Positions 49,982 to 60,716 are shown, counted from the first letter of the stretch. The stretch: DNA of 64,000 nucleotides from Lactiplantibacillus plantarum EGD-AQ4 (GCF_000463075.2 NZ_AVAQ01000049.1:1-64000), one strand, 5' to 3'. The notes: a model not told the origin generated them from the sequence alone. Numbers and translations are program-made.

Positions 49982-50983
49982 TTATTTCGTACTCTCCCGT
50001 TCCACCAGCGTCGTTCCCAACTCGATTCGTTGGGCCGCTTGGTGGGCGTCTTGGAACCGGCTGACTAACAAATCGACGGCGGTCTTGCCCATTAGTTCAG
50101 TCTCAACGTTGACCGAGCTGATTTCAGGGTAAACGTATTCCGCCAATGAGGTATTGTTGAAACTAAACAGTTTGACGCGTCCAGGAACGGCAATTTTAGC
50201 CTGCTGCAAGGCTTTCAAAGCCCCCGCCGCCATTGGATCATTGGCCACGAAAAAGGCGTGTGGCAGGCGCGGGCCTAGCGCGACAATCGCCCGTTTCATG
50301 GTTACAAACCCCGACTGACTCGTGTAGTCGCCAGCCAAGACGTACTCGGGATGATAGGCATGGCGACGTTCTAGCGCCTGCTTGAAGCTTTGTTGACGCT
50401 GATTCGGAATCTCGACTTGTTGATCCGTCGACCACTCCTGTCCATAAATCATGCCAATATCTTGGATCCCGCGCCGCCAGAAATAGTCGACGACCCGACT
50501 CGTCGCAAACGTGAAGTCCGTGACCACGCTACTGAAGCCCTGCGCAAACTGGTCATCGTCCACAAACACGAGTTGCGGGGTCAATTCACTCAGCTGGTGC
50601 ACTTGCGTCGGGCTAAACTTTCCCACCGCAATCACCGCGTCGATATCATCACCGACCTGATCCAATTTGTTCTGAAAAATACTCGTGGTAGTGAAACCGT
50701 AGACTTGGGCCTGACGTTCAATTCCTTTACGAATCGCCAAGTAATACAGGTCATCGTGTTCCTGCGTCTTGGAATACCACTGGATCACCGCAATATTCTT
50801 ACGCATCATCGTTTTCACGTCTCGCCGTTTGCGTTTGCTATAACGTAGCTCCGCGGCGATGGCAAACACCCGTTGGCGCGTCTGGTCGCTCACAGACAGC
50901 GTGCGGTCATAATTCAATACTCGCGAGACAGTTGCCAGCGAGACATCCGCCCGATTGGCAATATCTTTTAACGTGACGGCCAT
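49982..50983 (-). CDS. galR: LacI-family galactose regulator GalR
   Basis: 333 residues; start at the ATG after GGAGGCGAGACG, upstream frame being the hairpin region. HTH: AVTLKDIANRADVSLATVSR then VLNYDRTLSVS. Core: DIGMIYGQEWSTDQQ and FFVANDPMAAGALKALQQ, a galactose-type LacI repressor. It lies after galK-galE-galT on the same strand, with a hairpin between, so it may be made at lower level. It likely binds the TTTTASTAAAA sites before galK and lacL. Confidence 0.9.
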   Translation of the reverse strand: MAVTLKDIANRADVSLATVSRVLNYDRTLSVSDQTRQRVFAIAAELRYSKRKRRDVKTMMRKNIAVIQWYSKTQEHDDLYYLAIRKGIERQAQVYGFTTTSIFQNKLDQVGDDIDAVIAVGKFSPTQVHQLSELTPQLVFVDDDQFAQGFSSVVTDFTFATSRVVDYFWRRGIQDIGMIYGQEWSTDQQVEIPNQRQQSFKQALERRHAYHPEYVLAGDYTSQSGFVTMKRAIVALGPRLPHAFFVANDPMAAGALKALQQAKIAVPGRVKLFSFNNTSLAEYVYPEISSVNVETELMGKTAVDLLVSRFQDAHQAAQRIELGTTLVERESTK

Positions 50984-51000
50984 CGTCTCGCCTCCTTCTA

Positions 51001-51086
51001 ATAACAAACGTGGGGTAGCGGGGACTGGCACCACTGACCAATAATACTCAGCCAGTGACGCAGCAACACCCCGTTGCCCCACGTTT
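51001..51086 (-). terminator. Hairpin between galT and galR
   Basis: AAACGTGGGGTAGCGGGG and CCCCGTTGCCCCACGTTT form a GC-rich 17-bp stem. Its T run is weak on the minus strand (TTTGTTATT), so it may act as a partial terminator or RNA stabiliser. Confidence 0.65.
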
Positions 51087-51105
51087 TATTTGTTTGATTT
51101 ACAAT

Positions 51106-52569
51106 TTAGTCTTTGAGTGTCGCCACGAACCGATCAAACGCTGCTTCGCCTTGATCGTCCCACTTGAAGACGCCGGCATCTGCCAGCACGCGGGCAAAGA
51201 CATTGCCGACTGCTTTGTCGATCACCGTGGTAACGTTATCGGCAGTAATCGTGTTATCAGCCTTCAACTGGTCGGCCCATGCTTGATGCATTGGAACCAT
51301 TTCGTTTGGTTGATCCAACAAATACTTGCCCACTTCAGCCAATTCCGTCTTGAGACGTGCGGGTAAAATAGCGCGGCCCATGACTTCGATCAAACCGATA
51401 TTTTCCTTCTTGATATGTTGCACATCCTGATGTGGATGGAAGATACCATCAGGGAATTCAGCGGACGTTTGGTTATCGCGTAGCACGATGTCTAAAACGT
51501 AATCGTCGCCAACTTTACGGGCGATCGGTGTCGTCGTGTGATGGCGGGTGCCGTCAGTATAGGCACGGACATCCACGCTTTCGTCTGAGTAGTTCATCCA
51601 AGTGTCATGAATCTTGACAGCGGCATCCGTCAAAGCCAAGACGTCTGGACTTGATAACCGAATCGTCGACATTGGCCACTTAACGATGCCCGCTTTGACG
51701 CCGGCGATTCCTAGGTCGATCGAGCGCGCGATTGGCGCCTTCATCATTGGAAAGTCGTGCCGACCGCCTTGATAGTGTTCGTGTGACAGCATTGAGCCAC
51801 CAACGATCGGCAAGTCCGCATTACTGCCTACAAAGTAATGTGGAAATTGACGAACGATTTCGAGTAAGTTCGTAAACGTTTGCCGATTGATGACCATTGG
51901 CCGGTGTTCTTGATCCAAGAAGATCGAATGTTCATTGAAATAGGCATATGGGGAGTATTGGAAGCCCCAAGTGTCCCCGCCTAATGTCAACCGCACGATG
52001 CGGTGATTACTCCGGGCTGGATAACCTAAGCGACCCAAGTAGCCTTCGTTTTGCATACATAACTGGCACAGTGGATAACCATCTTGTGGTTGATTCCGTG
52101 CGGCCGCAATCGCTTTGGGATCCTTTTCAGGCTTCGAGAGATTGATGGTGATTTCTAGGTCACCAAAGGCCGTTTTAGCTGGAAAGACTACGTTTTTGGC
52201 AATCGCCCGCGTCTTGATGTAGTCGTTGGCCTTGCTCAAATTAAAGAAGTAATCCGTCGCCGCTTTCGGACTGTCTTGATACTTGTCCCAGAAACGTTGG
52301 TTGAGGACTGATGGCAACGGTGTCACTAAGTCCATCAACTGGTCAGCCAAGATATCGCGATCCGACTGGGACGCTTCAATCTTGCCATTTTGGATCGCCG
52401 TTTCGACCAACGCATCCGTCAAACTCGTTAATTGGTCATCCGCCGCAGCGACTGGTTCGCCTTCACCAACGAGTCCTAAGACCCGATTATGCACGTAAAT
52501 GCGGTCCATCGCGCTGTACTGTGATGGTGAGGCAATCACAGCATCAACAAATTGATCTAAACTCGTCAT
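51106..52569 (-). CDS. galT: Galactose-1-phosphate uridylyltransferase, class II GalT
   Basis: 487 residues, typical of the long Gram-positive type. Marks: NRVLGLVGEGEP early, DGYPLCQLCMQNEGYLGR, SPYAYFNEHSIF and MLSHEHYQGGRHDFPM with the catalytic His pair. It exchanges UMP between UDP-glucose and galactose-1-phosphate in the Leloir pathway. Its ATG overlaps the galE stop (TAATG), so translation is coupled. Confidence 0.95.
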   Translation of the reverse strand: MTSLDQFVDAVIASPSQYSAMDRIYVHNRVLGLVGEGEPVAAADDQLTSLTDALVETAIQNGKIEASQSDRDILADQLMDLVTPLPSVLNQRFWDKYQDSPKAATDYFFNLSKANDYIKTRAIAKNVVFPAKTAFGDLEITINLSKPEKDPKAIAAARNQPQDGYPLCQLCMQNEGYLGRLGYPARSNHRIVRLTLGGDTWGFQYSPYAYFNEHSIFLDQEHRPMVINRQTFTNLLEIVRQFPHYFVGSNADLPIVGGSMLSHEHYQGGRHDFPMMKAPIARSIDLGIAGVKAGIVKWPMSTIRLSSPDVLALTDAAVKIHDTWMNYSDESVDVRAYTDGTRHHTTTPIARKVGDDYVLDIVLRDNQTSAEFPDGIFHPHQDVQHIKKENIGLIEVMGRAILPARLKTELAEVGKYLLDQPNEMVPMHQAWADQLKADNTITADNVTTVIDKAVGNVFARVLADAGVFKWDDQGEAAFDRFVATLKD

Positions 52570-53573
52570 TAGTTCTGGCCTCCCCGATCGTCATAGCCAG
52601 CTGGATGACTTTCTTTCCAAGTCCAAGCCGTCTTAATAATTTCCTTGACGTCATCATATTGTGGCTTCCAGCCCAAGACTTTCCGGGCTTTATCGCTAGC
52701 GGCAACCAAGGTACTTGGGTCACCCGCACGGCGTGGTGCCATAACGGCTGGAATTGGCTTTCCAGTCACTTCACGCGCGGCATCTAGCATTTGTTTGTTA
52801 GAAAAGCCAGTTGAAGAACCGAGGTTGAACGCATCACTGTCATGACCTTGCTTGAGGTATTCGAGTGCCAAGATATGGGCATCTGCTAAATCGACCACGT
52901 GAACGTAATCGCGCACATTCGTCCCATCAGGCGTTGGATAGTCATCACCGAAGATCTGTAATTGATCCCGTTCACCAGCAGCAACTTGTAAAATAATCGG
53001 AACCAAGTGCGTTTCTGGGGCGTGGTCTTCACCGATACTGCCATCTGGCTTAGCACCAGCCACGTTGAAGTAACGAAGCGCTACGAACTTGATGCCGTAA
53101 GCCAAGTCAGACCAATGCATGATTTTTTCCATCGCCAACTTACTTTCACCATAAGGGTTAGTTGGGACTTGGGGATCAGATTCCTTGATTGGCACTTGTT
53201 TAGGTTCGCCGTACGTTGCCGCCGTTGAACTGAAGACGATCCGCTTAACGTCATGCTTGGCCATAACTTCCAACAACTTGACCATGCCGGCCGTATTGTT
53301 GTCAAAATACTTGAGCGGATCCTTCATCGATTCAGGGACCACTGAGAATGCGGCGAAATGAATGACACCTTCCACGTTTTCTTGGTCAAATACGGTATTC
53401 ATGAACGCCGTATCCCGCACATCACCTTCATAAAATCGAGCTTGATCATTGACCGCTGCCCGGTGCCCAGTGACCAGGTTGTCAACAACCGCCACATCGT
53501 ACCCTTTTGCAATCAACCGATCAACCGCGTGTGAACCGATGTAACCGGCACCACCTAAAACTAAAACTGCCAT
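52569..53573 (-). CDS. galE: UDP-glucose 4-epimerase GalE
   Basis: 334 residues. Rossmann NAD site GGAGYIGSH (7-15), then [12 protein letters not shown] with the catalytic Ser/Thr and [10 protein letters not shown] with Tyr-x-x-x-Lys. [20 protein letters not shown] is the standard substrate loop. It recycles UDP-galactose to UDP-glucose for GalT and wall polymers. ATG follows GAGGAAT. The stretch upstream, to galK, is filled by tandem repeats. Confidence 0.96.
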   Translation of the reverse strand: MAVLVLGGAGYIGSHAVDRLIAKGYDVAVVDNLVTGHRAAVNDQARFYEGDVRDTAFMNTVFDQENVEGVIHFAAFSVVPESMKDPLKYFDNNTAGMVKLLEVMAKHDVKRIVFSSTAATYGEPKQVPIKESDPQVPTNPYGESKLAMEKIMHWSDLAYGIKFVALRYFNVAGAKPDGSIGEDHAPETHLVPIILQVAAGERDQLQIFGDDYPTPDGTNVRDYVHVVDLADAHILALEYLKQGHDSDAFNLGSSTGFSNKQMLDAAREVTGKPIPAVMAPRRAGDPSTLVAASDKARKVLGWKPQYDDVKEIIKTAWTWKESHPAGYDDRGGQN

Positions 53574-53627
53574 TCTAATTCCTCCTCAAATTCCTCAATG
53601 CATGTAACTGATTTAAATCATGATGCT

Positions 53628-53832
53628 GTTAACGTTAATTTTTTAGCGATTAACGTTTGTTTTCTGATTAACGATCACTTTTTGACGATTAACGCGCATC
53701 TTCTGATTAACGTTAACTTTTTAGCGATTAACGTCTAGTCTCCGTTTAACGTTCAACTTTTGACGATTAACGCTCATTTTCTGTTTAACGTTCACTTTTT
53801 AGTGATTAACGTTAACTTTCTGACGATTAACG
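53628..53832. repeat. Tandem repeat, 39-bp period (18+21), ten GATTAACG-type units
   Basis: Units beginning GATTAACG or GTTTAACG start at 53648, 53666, 53687, 53705, 53726, 53744, 53765, 53783, 53804 and 53825. Steps are 18, 21, 18, 21, 18, 21, 18, 21, 21. Short units end in TTTTCT and long ones in CTTTTTGAC or similar. A GTTAACGTTAA block leads in at 53628. It lies in the galK-galE transcript. In minus direction frames are broken by stops, so it is not coding. Confidence 0.85.
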
Positions 53833-53846
53833 TCCCATCGTCGTGA

Positions 53847-55010
53847 TTAAAGTTCCTTAGGGCCGTCAGCGATTTCTGCAATGTAGAAGTCAGCGTCGTA
53901 GCCAATCGTGTCGCGGTAAACTTTACCGACATTAGCTTTAAAATCATCGACCTTATCCTTGTCAACAATGGCAATACCACAGCCACCAAAGCCGGCACCA
54001 GTCATCCGAGCACCCAAAACGCCAGGTTGTTTCCAAGCCGTTTCAGCTAAGGTATCCAATTCTTTCCCAGTTACTTCGTAGTCAAAGTGTAATGAAACGT
54101 GTGAAGCCGTAACTAATTCACCAAAGGTCGTTAAGTCATCATCAGCTAACGCCTTAGTTGCACGAATCGCACGTTGGTTTTCGAAGACCGCGTGACGCGC
54201 ACGTTTGATCAAGGTTTCGTCATTGATGAGGTAAGCTGCTTCGTCGAATTGATCGTTGGTCAAGTCGCCGAGAGACTTAATGTCCAACTTAGTTTGTAAA
54301 CGCCGCAGTGCTTCTTCACATTCTGAGCGACGTTCGTTGTACTTCGAATCTGCTAATTCACGGCGCTTGTTCGTGTTCATGATGACGATCACGTTGTTGC
54401 CAAGTTTAACTGGGGCATAGGAATAATCCATCGTGTTGGTATCTAGTAAAATTGCTTGATCCTTTTTACCCATTCCAACGGCAAATTGGTCCATGATCCC
54501 GGAGTTAACGCCCACGTAGTTGTTTTCACACTTTTGGCCAATTTTAACCAAATCTAATTGGCTAATGTTGAGGTCAAAACCAGTGTTCAACATAATTCCA
54601 GTCAATAATTCGATTGAAGCTGATGAAGAAAGACCGGCACCATCTGGCATGTTGCCATGAACGTAGAAGTCAAACCCATGATCGAATTTGACACCGGTCT
54701 TGGCGATTTCGTTCATCATCCCTTTAGGATAGTTCGTCCAACCAGCGGCTTTGTCATAGGCTAAGTCGTTAACGTCGAAAGTCACGATACCCGCATCTGG
54801 AATGTTTGCGGAATACATCCGAACCGTCGTATCCGTCCGTGGTGCGTAGACCCCGTATGTCCCAATCGTGATCGCACATGGGAAGACGTGACCGCCGTTG
54901 TAATCAGTATGTTCACCGATCAAGTTAATCCGACCAGGTGAGAAGAAGACCCGTTCTGGTGTGGTATCAAAGGCTTCGGTAAACTCCTGTTTTAAGTCGC
55001 TAGTTTTCAT
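53847..55010 (-). CDS. galK: Galactokinase GalK
   Basis: 387 residues. GHMP kinase motifs: GRINLIGEHTDYNGG at 27-41 (galactokinase signature), PDGAGLSSSASIELL (ATP loop) and MTGAGFGGCGIAIV near the C-terminus. It phosphorylates alpha-galactose. First gene of the galK-galE-galT-galR unit, with a strong promoter and a LacI-type operator. ATG follows GGAGGG at 7 nt. Confidence 0.96.
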   Translation of the reverse strand: MKTSDLKQEFTEAFDTTPERVFFSPGRINLIGEHTDYNGGHVFPCAITIGTYGVYAPRTDTTVRMYSANIPDAGIVTFDVNDLAYDKAAGWTNYPKGMMNEIAKTGVKFDHGFDFYVHGNMPDGAGLSSSASIELLTGIMLNTGFDLNISQLDLVKIGQKCENNYVGVNSGIMDQFAVGMGKKDQAILLDTNTMDYSYAPVKLGNNVIVIMNTNKRRELADSKYNERRSECEEALRRLQTKLDIKSLGDLTNDQFDEAAYLINDETLIKRARHAVFENQRAIRATKALADDDLTTFGELVTASHVSLHFDYEVTGKELDTLAETAWKQPGVLGARMTGAGFGGCGIAIVDKDKVDDFKANVGKVYRDTIGYDADFYIAEIADGPKEL

Positions 55011-55030
55011 GAAAAATCCCTCCGTAAATA

Positions 55031-55084
55031 GTTTTACTAAAATTTTATTAACTTGACTATAATGCTTTTAACGGTCGCTGTCAA
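55031..55084 (-). promoter_or_regulatory. Promoter and operator of galK
   Basis: On the minus strand: -35 TTGACA (55084-55079), 17-bp spacer, -10 TATAGT (55061-55056). Downstream GTTTTACTAAAAT (55031-55043, plus strand) is the palindrome TTTTA-C-TAAAA, about 13-25 bp after the -10, a good roadblock/repression position. Confidence 0.75.
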
Positions 55085-55195
55085 TACCTTAACAATCCTT
55101 TTATAGCAAAAATGGTAACGCTTTACTATTTTAGCCAGACTCGGCCCCTCTTTCCCAGTCAAACTAATCTCATTACCCCCTTACCATCGATTGAT

Positions 55196-55270
55196 TTAGT
55201 TAAATTTTAACTAAAATATCGTGTACAAATACTCAGCAATGTTTTATCATCATAGTTGTAAGCGCTTTTA
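55196..55270 (+). promoter_or_regulatory. Operator dyad and cre site before lacL
   Basis: TTAGTTAAA-T-TTTAACTAA (55196-55214) is a 9-bp perfect dyad, a variant of the TTTTASTAAAA element. TGTAAGCGCTTTTA (55257-55270) fits the cre consensus TGWNANCGNTNWCA apart from one base, 26 bp before the ATG. Suggests GalR or LacR and CcpA control. Confidence 0.65.
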
Positions 55271-55296
55271 TTAACGATTTTGAAAGGAGCTTCCTC

Positions 55297-57177
55297 ATGC
55301 AAGCTAATCTTCAATGGTTAGACGACCCGGAAGTGTTCCGGGTTAACCAATTACCTGCGCATAGTGACCATCACTATTATCACGACGCAGCTGAAATCAA
55401 TACTGGCAGTCGTTTCGTTAAGTCCTTAAATGGTGCTTGGCGCTTCAACTTTGCTAAGACACCAGCCGAACGCCCGGTTGACTTTTATCAACCGGACTTT
55501 GATGCGAGTGACTTCGACACGATTCAAGTCCCCGGCCACATCGAACTCGCCGGGTACGGTCAGATTCAATACATCAATACGCTCTATCCGTGGGAAGGTA
55601 AAATTTACCGACGCCCACCATACACCCTGAATCAGGATCAGTTAACGCCTGACCTATTCAGTGATGCTGACGACAATACCGTCGGCTCATACCTTAAAAC
55701 GTTTGATTTAGATGACGCCTTCAAGGGACAACGGGTCATCATTCAATTCCAAGGGGTTGAAGAAGCCTTATACGTTTGGTTGAATGGGTACTTTATCGGT
55801 TACGCCGAAGATAGTTTTACCCCATCTGAATTCGACTTGACGCCTTATATCCAAGACACCGGCAACGTTTTAGCCGTTCGGGTCTATAAACGGAGCACGG
55901 CTGCCTTTATCGAAGACCAAGATATGTTCCGTTTTTCAGGAATTTTCCGCGACGTCAATTTATTAGCCGAACCTGCCACCCACCTCAACGACTTGGATCT
56001 GCGGCCAACCGTTAACGAAGATTTTGAAAGTGGCGTCTTGAACGTCACCACTAAGTTGACTGGTGATGCGGCCACTTTGGCACTCACTGTTAAGGATCAG
56101 GACGGTCAAGTCGTTGCGACGCAAACTCAAACGGGCAGCGACACCGTGAAATTTGATGCGATGGCCTTTGACCAAATTCAGCTCTGGTCACCAGCTTCAC
56201 CGTATCTCTATCAATTACTGATTGAAGTCTACGATGCTAACCACGAGCTCTTAGAAGTCGTTCCTTATAAGTTTGGCTTCCGCAGTGTTGAGCTCCGCGA
56301 CGACAAGGTCATTTACGTCAACAACCAGCGGCTCGTCATCAACGGCGTCAACCGACACGAATGGAATGCGCATACTGGTCGGGTGATTACGATGGCCGAT
56401 ATGACCGCTGATATCCAGACGATGTTAGCCAATAACATCAACGCCGATCGGACTTGCCACTATCCTGACCAATTGCCATGGTATCAACTATGTGATGAAG
56501 CAGGCATCTACTTGATGGCCGAAAACAACTTGGAATCACACGGTTCTTGGCAAAAGATGGGCGCAATCGAACCGTCTTACAACGTTCCTGGCGATAATCC
56601 ACACTGGCTTGAAGCCGTGGTAGACCGGGCTCGCTCGAATTACGAATGGTTCAAGAATCACCCATCCATCATTTTCTGGTCACTCGGTAACGAATCATTC
56701 GCTGGCGAAGACATTGCCGCAATGCAAGTCTTCTACAAGCAACATGACGATTCACGGCTCGTTCATTACGAAGGTGTGGTCCACACACCTGAACTAAAGG
56801 ATCGGATTTCAGATGTCGAAAGTCGGATGTACGAAAAGCCGGACGAAATCGCCGCTTATTTGGATGACAATCCAGCCAAGCCATTCCTCGATTGCGAATA
56901 TATGCACGACATGGGGAATTCACTTGGTGGGATGAAATCTTATAACGATTTGATCGATAAATACCCAATGTATCAAGGTGGCTTTATCTGGGACTTTATC
57001 GACCAAGCCCTATTCGTTCACGATCCAGTCACTGACCAGGACGTCCTTCGTTACGGTGGCGACTTCGATGAACGCCATTCTGACTACGAATTTTCCGGTG
57101 ACGGCTTAATGTTTGCCGACCGGACGCCAAAACCAGCAATGCAAGAGGTGAAATATTACTATGGCTTACACAAATAA
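55297..57177 (+). CDS. lacL: Beta-galactosidase large subunit, GH2
   Basis: 626 residues. GH2 order: jelly-roll sugar domain ([20 protein letters not shown]), Ig-like domain, TIM barrel with NGVNRHEWN, acid/base Glu466 in FWSLGNES and nucleophile Glu534 in [10 protein letters not shown]. The C-terminal domain of the one-chain LacZ is missing because it is a separate gene, lacM, which overlaps by 17 bp. The heterodimer hydrolyses lactose. ATG follows AAAGGAG. Confidence 0.96.
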   Translation: MQANLQWLDDPEVFRVNQLPAHSDHHYYHDAAEINTGSRFVKSLNGAWRFNFAKTPAERPVDFYQPDFDASDFDTIQVPGHIELAGYGQIQYINTLYPWEGKIYRRPPYTLNQDQLTPDLFSDADDNTVGSYLKTFDLDDAFKGQRVIIQFQGVEEALYVWLNGYFIGYAEDSFTPSEFDLTPYIQDTGNVLAVRVYKRSTAAFIEDQDMFRFSGIFRDVNLLAEPATHLNDLDLRPTVNEDFESGVLNVTTKLTGDAATLALTVKDQDGQVVATQTQTGSDTVKFDAMAFDQIQLWSPASPYLYQLLIEVYDANHELLEVVPYKFGFRSVELRDDKVIYVNNQRLVINGVNRHEWNAHTGRVITMADMTADIQTMLANNINADRTCHYPDQLPWYQLCDEAGIYLMAENNLESHGSWQKMGAIEPSYNVPGDNPHWLEAVVDRARSNYEWFKNHPSIIFWSLGNESFAGEDIAAMQVFYKQHDDSRLVHYEGVVHTPELKDRISDVESRMYEKPDEIAAYLDDNPAKPFLDCEYMHDMGNSLGGMKSYNDLIDKYPMYQGGFIWDFIDQALFVHDPVTDQDVLRYGGDFDERHSDYEFSGDGLMFADRTPKPAMQEVKYYYGLHK

Positions 57178-58120
57178 TCAGTTACACGTTATTTACGGTG
57201 ATGGCAGCTTAGGCTTGGCCGGTGACAACTTCCACTACCTATTCAGTTACGAGCGCGGTGGTCTCGAATCACTACTCGTCAACGGTAAGGAGTGGCTCTA
57301 TCGGACACCAACACCAGTCTTCTGGCGCGCAACCACCGACAATGATCACGGGAGCGGCTTTTCGACTAAATCAGCGCAGTGGTACGCCGCTGACAAATTC
57401 TCAACCTGCCAGGACATTCAATTGACGGTTGATGACCAAGCCATCACGCCACTACCAATCGCACCGCTCAACAATCGCTACACCGACCATGAAACGGCCA
57501 CGAAAGTCTCCTTGGCTTATCAATTCGTGACGACGACCATTCCTAGTACGACGGTCACGGTCACCTACACCGTGACTGCCGATGGTCAGATCAACGTGGC
57601 GACGCACTATGCTGGCAAAGCTGACTTACCTGAGTTACCAGCATTCGGTTTGCGGTTCATCATGCCAACGACGGCAAACGGCTTCGACTACACCGGACTC
57701 TCAGGCGAAACTTATCCTGACCGCTTAGCCGGCGCTAGTCATGGCCAGTTCCACGTTGACAGTCTACCCGTCACCCCTTATCTGGTGCCACAAGAATGCG
57801 GCATGCACATGCAGACGGAACAAGTCACGGTGACACGGTCAACGACGCAAAACAACGCTGACCACAGCAGCGAACCCTTCAGCCTGACGTTCAGTCAAGT
57901 TGACGCGCCCTTCGCTTTCAGTTGCTTACCATACACCGCCGCAGAACTGGAAAACGCGACACACATGGAAGAATTGCCGTTAGCTCGGCGGACGGTCCTC
58001 TCAATTTTCGGTGCTGTTCGTGGTGTCGGCGGTATCGACAGTTGGGGAACCGACGTGGAATCCCAGTACCACATTCCAGCTGATCAGGATATCGATTTTA
58101 GCTTCAATATCCACTTTTAA
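57161..58120 (+). CDS. lacM: Beta-galactosidase small subunit
   Basis: 319 residues, corresponding to the C-terminal beta-sandwich (domain 5) of LacZ. Marks: [20 protein letters not shown] (the TDND segment near the active site), [21 protein letters not shown] and HMQTEQV. It has no catalytic Glu of its own and completes the LacL active site. The start lies inside the end of lacL, with AGAGGTG upstream. Confidence 0.95.
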   Translation: MAYTNNQLHVIYGDGSLGLAGDNFHYLFSYERGGLESLLVNGKEWLYRTPTPVFWRATTDNDHGSGFSTKSAQWYAADKFSTCQDIQLTVDDQAITPLPIAPLNNRYTDHETATKVSLAYQFVTTTIPSTTVTVTYTVTADGQINVATHYAGKADLPELPAFGLRFIMPTTANGFDYTGLSGETYPDRLAGASHGQFHVDSLPVTPYLVPQECGMHMQTEQVTVTRSTTQNNADHSSEPFSLTFSQVDAPFAFSCLPYTAAELENATHMEELPLARRTVLSIFGAVRGVGGIDSWGTDVESQYHIPADQDIDFSFNIHF

Positions 58121-58170
58121 CATCAGCGGACGATTCCGAATGTGACGGCTAGTTTGCCTAGCTGTGACAA

Positions 58171-58230
58171 CTAAACCAGACAAAAATGGCAGTCATTGTT
58201 GAGAATGGCTGCCATTTTTGTCTGGTTTAG
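58171..58230 (+). terminator. First terminator after lacLM
   Basis: AACCAGACAAAAATGGCAG with CTGCCATTTTTGTCTGGTT, a 19-bp stem continued by ATT/AAT near the loop. Confidence 0.85.
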
Positions 58231-58257
58231 GATGGGCTAGCTGGAATGCTCCGCTAG

Positions 58258-58312
58258 CTAAAAAATGGTCATTTACAGGGATTAACTGCCCGTAAATGAC
58301 CATTTTAATTTG
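58258..58312. terminator. Second hairpin, convergent with melA
   Basis: AAAAATGGTCATTTAC and GTAAATGACCATTTT, with flanking A and T runs in both directions; likely bidirectional. 58313-58408 has nothing else. Confidence 0.8.
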
Positions 58313-58408
58313 AAGTTTTTATTAATCTGCTTCACGACTAGCCAGCAACCAGATTAGGAATTATTCGTTCAGTAGTCATGCAGTCTGTGCCAATCTATCA
58401 TGCACACA

Positions 58409-60625
58409 TTAATCTTTTGCCCGGAAGTAGTGAATCTGGGCCGTGAAATCGCTAGTTTGGACTGGCGTCGTGTAAAGTCCTAGTTGCATGAGTTCATCAC
58501 CGCCATAAGCGCGCTGGCTATCGTCCTCAACGTAGGTCTGATCAGGATCCAGTCCCGCCATCTTGGTAATATGAGGTTCTGGCTGAACGGCACCTAAAAT
58601 CACAAAGGTGAATAACAAGGCTTCACGTTGATCGTGACTGACAAATTGCCAAGCGACAGTATTGGAGTCAAATGGACTTTCAAGACGATAGAATGTGCCG
58701 TATTGAATCAAGTCGCGGTGTTGCTTGTAGAACGCCACTTGTTCCTTGACGGCCGCCTTATCCGCCTCGCTCAATTGAGCAGCGTCTAGCTCATAGCCCA
58801 GCGTACCACTCATTGCGACAGCACTCCGCATCTCCATTGAGGTCGACCGTCCCAACAATTCATCAGGACTCGTCCCGACGTGTGCCGTAATCGCAGAGAT
58901 CGGGTACACTAGCGAAGTCCCGTATTGAATCTTCAGACGTTCGATTGGGTCATTGTTATCTGATGGCCAGCTTTGTGGCATGTAGTACATCAGCCCGGCA
59001 TCGAAACGGCCACCACCACCGGAGCAGCCTTCAAATAAGATTTGTGGATAGCGTTTCGTCAAACGTTCCATCAAGTCATAGACACCCAGAATGAAGCGGT
59101 GACTAGTCTCACCCTCATGTTCAGAAGCGCTATGTGGCGAATAGACTTCCGTCAGATTTCGGTTCATATCCCACTTGATATAATCGATTGGCACTTTATC
59201 CAGCACCGCGGTCATCTGTTCAAACAAGTTGTCAACGACTGCCGGTTGGCTGAAATCGAGAACATATTCGTTCCATGACAAGGTCCGGCCACGATCAGGG
59301 ACACCTAAGACCCAGTCAGGATGTTGCCGATAGAGGGTCGAATCCGCCGAAATGTTTTCGGGTTCGAACCACAGACCAAAGCGCATGCCTTTATCATGGG
59401 TCCGTTGGCTAATATCGGCTAAGCCCGCCGGTAATTTCTCCCGGTTAACGAACCAGTCGCCCAGCGAACTGTTGTCATCGTTTCGATGACCAAACCAGCC
59501 ATCATCCAGCACAAACATTTCGATTCCTAACGGTGCGGCCGCATCCAAAATGCTCTGAATCTTGTCCGCATCGAAGTCAAAGTAAGTCGCTTCCCAATTG
59601 TTGATCAAAATCGGACGTGGTTCGTGTTTGTAACGACTCCGTGCGACCCGGTCCCGCAACAAGTCGTGATAAACTTGCGACATGCCGTTCAAGCCGGTCG
59701 TTGAATAAACCATCGCCACTTCCGGCGTCTGGAAACTGTCACCGGCGGGTAATTGCCAATCAAAGTTATATTCGTTGATGCCGACCGTCAACCGGGTTTG
59801 ACCGATTGGGTCCCGTTCCAGACTAAACTGGTGGTTACCAGAATAAATCAATAAGGCTCCGAGTACGTTGCCCCGGAATTCGTTCGTATCCGGATCAGCG
59901 AGTGCTACAAACGGGTTCATATGATGCGAACTAGCACCCCGGCGGCTTTCAAACTGAGTGAGGCCGCGATGCAGCCGTTCACGACTCATTTGACGTTCAC
60001 GCGCGTAACTACCAGGTAATGAGATAGCATCCAATGGCTGTGTTGGTAGGTCCATCTGCATTGAAGCGACTTTCTCCAAATCAACGGGTTGCTCGCTATG
60101 ATTGATGATACGGGCACTCCGCGTGATAACGGGTCGATCACGATAGATAGTGTACGCCAGTTCTGCGGTCACCCCTAACGTCGCGTCACGCAGCGTCACA
60201 ATTAACGTTTGGGCTTCATCTTCGGCTTCGACGTACGTCTGTGGCAAGCCTTTCAAATCAGGCTTACCCGCTTCCAGTCGGCAATCTTGGTACCGGAAGT
60301 CCACGGTGCGGGCACCATTGGCAGCGCGAATAATCGCTGCCGGTTGGCGGTAGTCACCGGTGTTATTGCCACCATATTCCTGTGGCAGATCATCCTTTGA
60401 ATACGTCCGGTCCGTGGTGTTCGGTAAGTTGCCTGAAAAGCCGCGGTCAATTCGCGGATACTGGCGTTCGCCGTGATAGCCGCGAACGCGTGGGCCAAAG
60501 TACAAGTGTGCGAGAACCCCACCCGTTTCAACGCCTAAGATATACGAGATCTGGTCATTATGCAGATGAAAGACCAGGTGTTGTTCGTCAATATTAATTA
60601 AAGTCTGCTGCAACGTCACTGCCAT
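58409..60625 (-). CDS. melA: Alpha-galactosidase, GH36
   Basis: 738 residues. N-terminal beta-sandwich, then the TIM barrel: INNWEATYFDFD, FVLDDGWFG, GLWFEPENIS, catalytic nucleophile Asp in DYIKWDMNRN (near 485), CSGGGGRFD, and the acid/base Asp in SWPSDNND (near 549). It splits alpha-1,6-galactose from melibiose, raffinose and stachyose inside the cell. It follows the permease gene, 91 bp downstream of a terminator-like hairpin. ATG after AAAGGAAG. Confidence 0.95.
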   Translation of the reverse strand: MAVTLQQTLINIDEQHLVFHLHNDQISYILGVETGGVLAHLYFGPRVRGYHGERQYPRIDRGFSGNLPNTTDRTYSKDDLPQEYGGNNTGDYRQPAAIIRAANGARTVDFRYQDCRLEAGKPDLKGLPQTYVEAEDEAQTLIVTLRDATLGVTAELAYTIYRDRPVITRSARIINHSEQPVDLEKVASMQMDLPTQPLDAISLPGSYARERQMSRERLHRGLTQFESRRGASSHHMNPFVALADPDTNEFRGNVLGALLIYSGNHQFSLERDPIGQTRLTVGINEYNFDWQLPAGDSFQTPEVAMVYSTTGLNGMSQVYHDLLRDRVARSRYKHEPRPILINNWEATYFDFDADKIQSILDAAAPLGIEMFVLDDGWFGHRNDDNSSLGDWFVNREKLPAGLADISQRTHDKGMRFGLWFEPENISADSTLYRQHPDWVLGVPDRGRTLSWNEYVLDFSQPAVVDNLFEQMTAVLDKVPIDYIKWDMNRNLTEVYSPHSASEHEGETSHRFILGVYDLMERLTKRYPQILFEGCSGGGGRFDAGLMYYMPQSWPSDNNDPIERLKIQYGTSLVYPISAITAHVGTSPDELLGRSTSMEMRSAVAMSGTLGYELDAAQLSEADKAAVKEQVAFYKQHRDLIQYGTFYRLESPFDSNTVAWQFVSHDQREALLFTFVILGAVQPEPHITKMAGLDPDQTYVEDDSQRAYGGDELMQLGLYTTPVQTSDFTAQIHYFRAKD

Positions 60626-60663
60626 ATCAAATACTTCCTTTCACGATTCACTTCCGATTACTG

Positions 60664-60706
60664 AAAAAAAGAGCTATTAATGGCTTGCGTCATTAATAGC
60701 TCTTCT
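60664..60706 (-). terminator. Terminator or attenuator between rafP and melA
   Basis: AAGAGCTATTAATG pairs with CATTAATAGCTCTT, followed on the minus strand by T7. If leaky, it would lower melA relative to the permease. Confidence 0.8.
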
Positions 60707-60716
60707 CATCAAGAAA

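Noticed and set aside
53792-53998. Reading frame through the tandem repeat array
   Set aside because: It overlaps the galK end in another frame, and the array carries stops in the operon direction.
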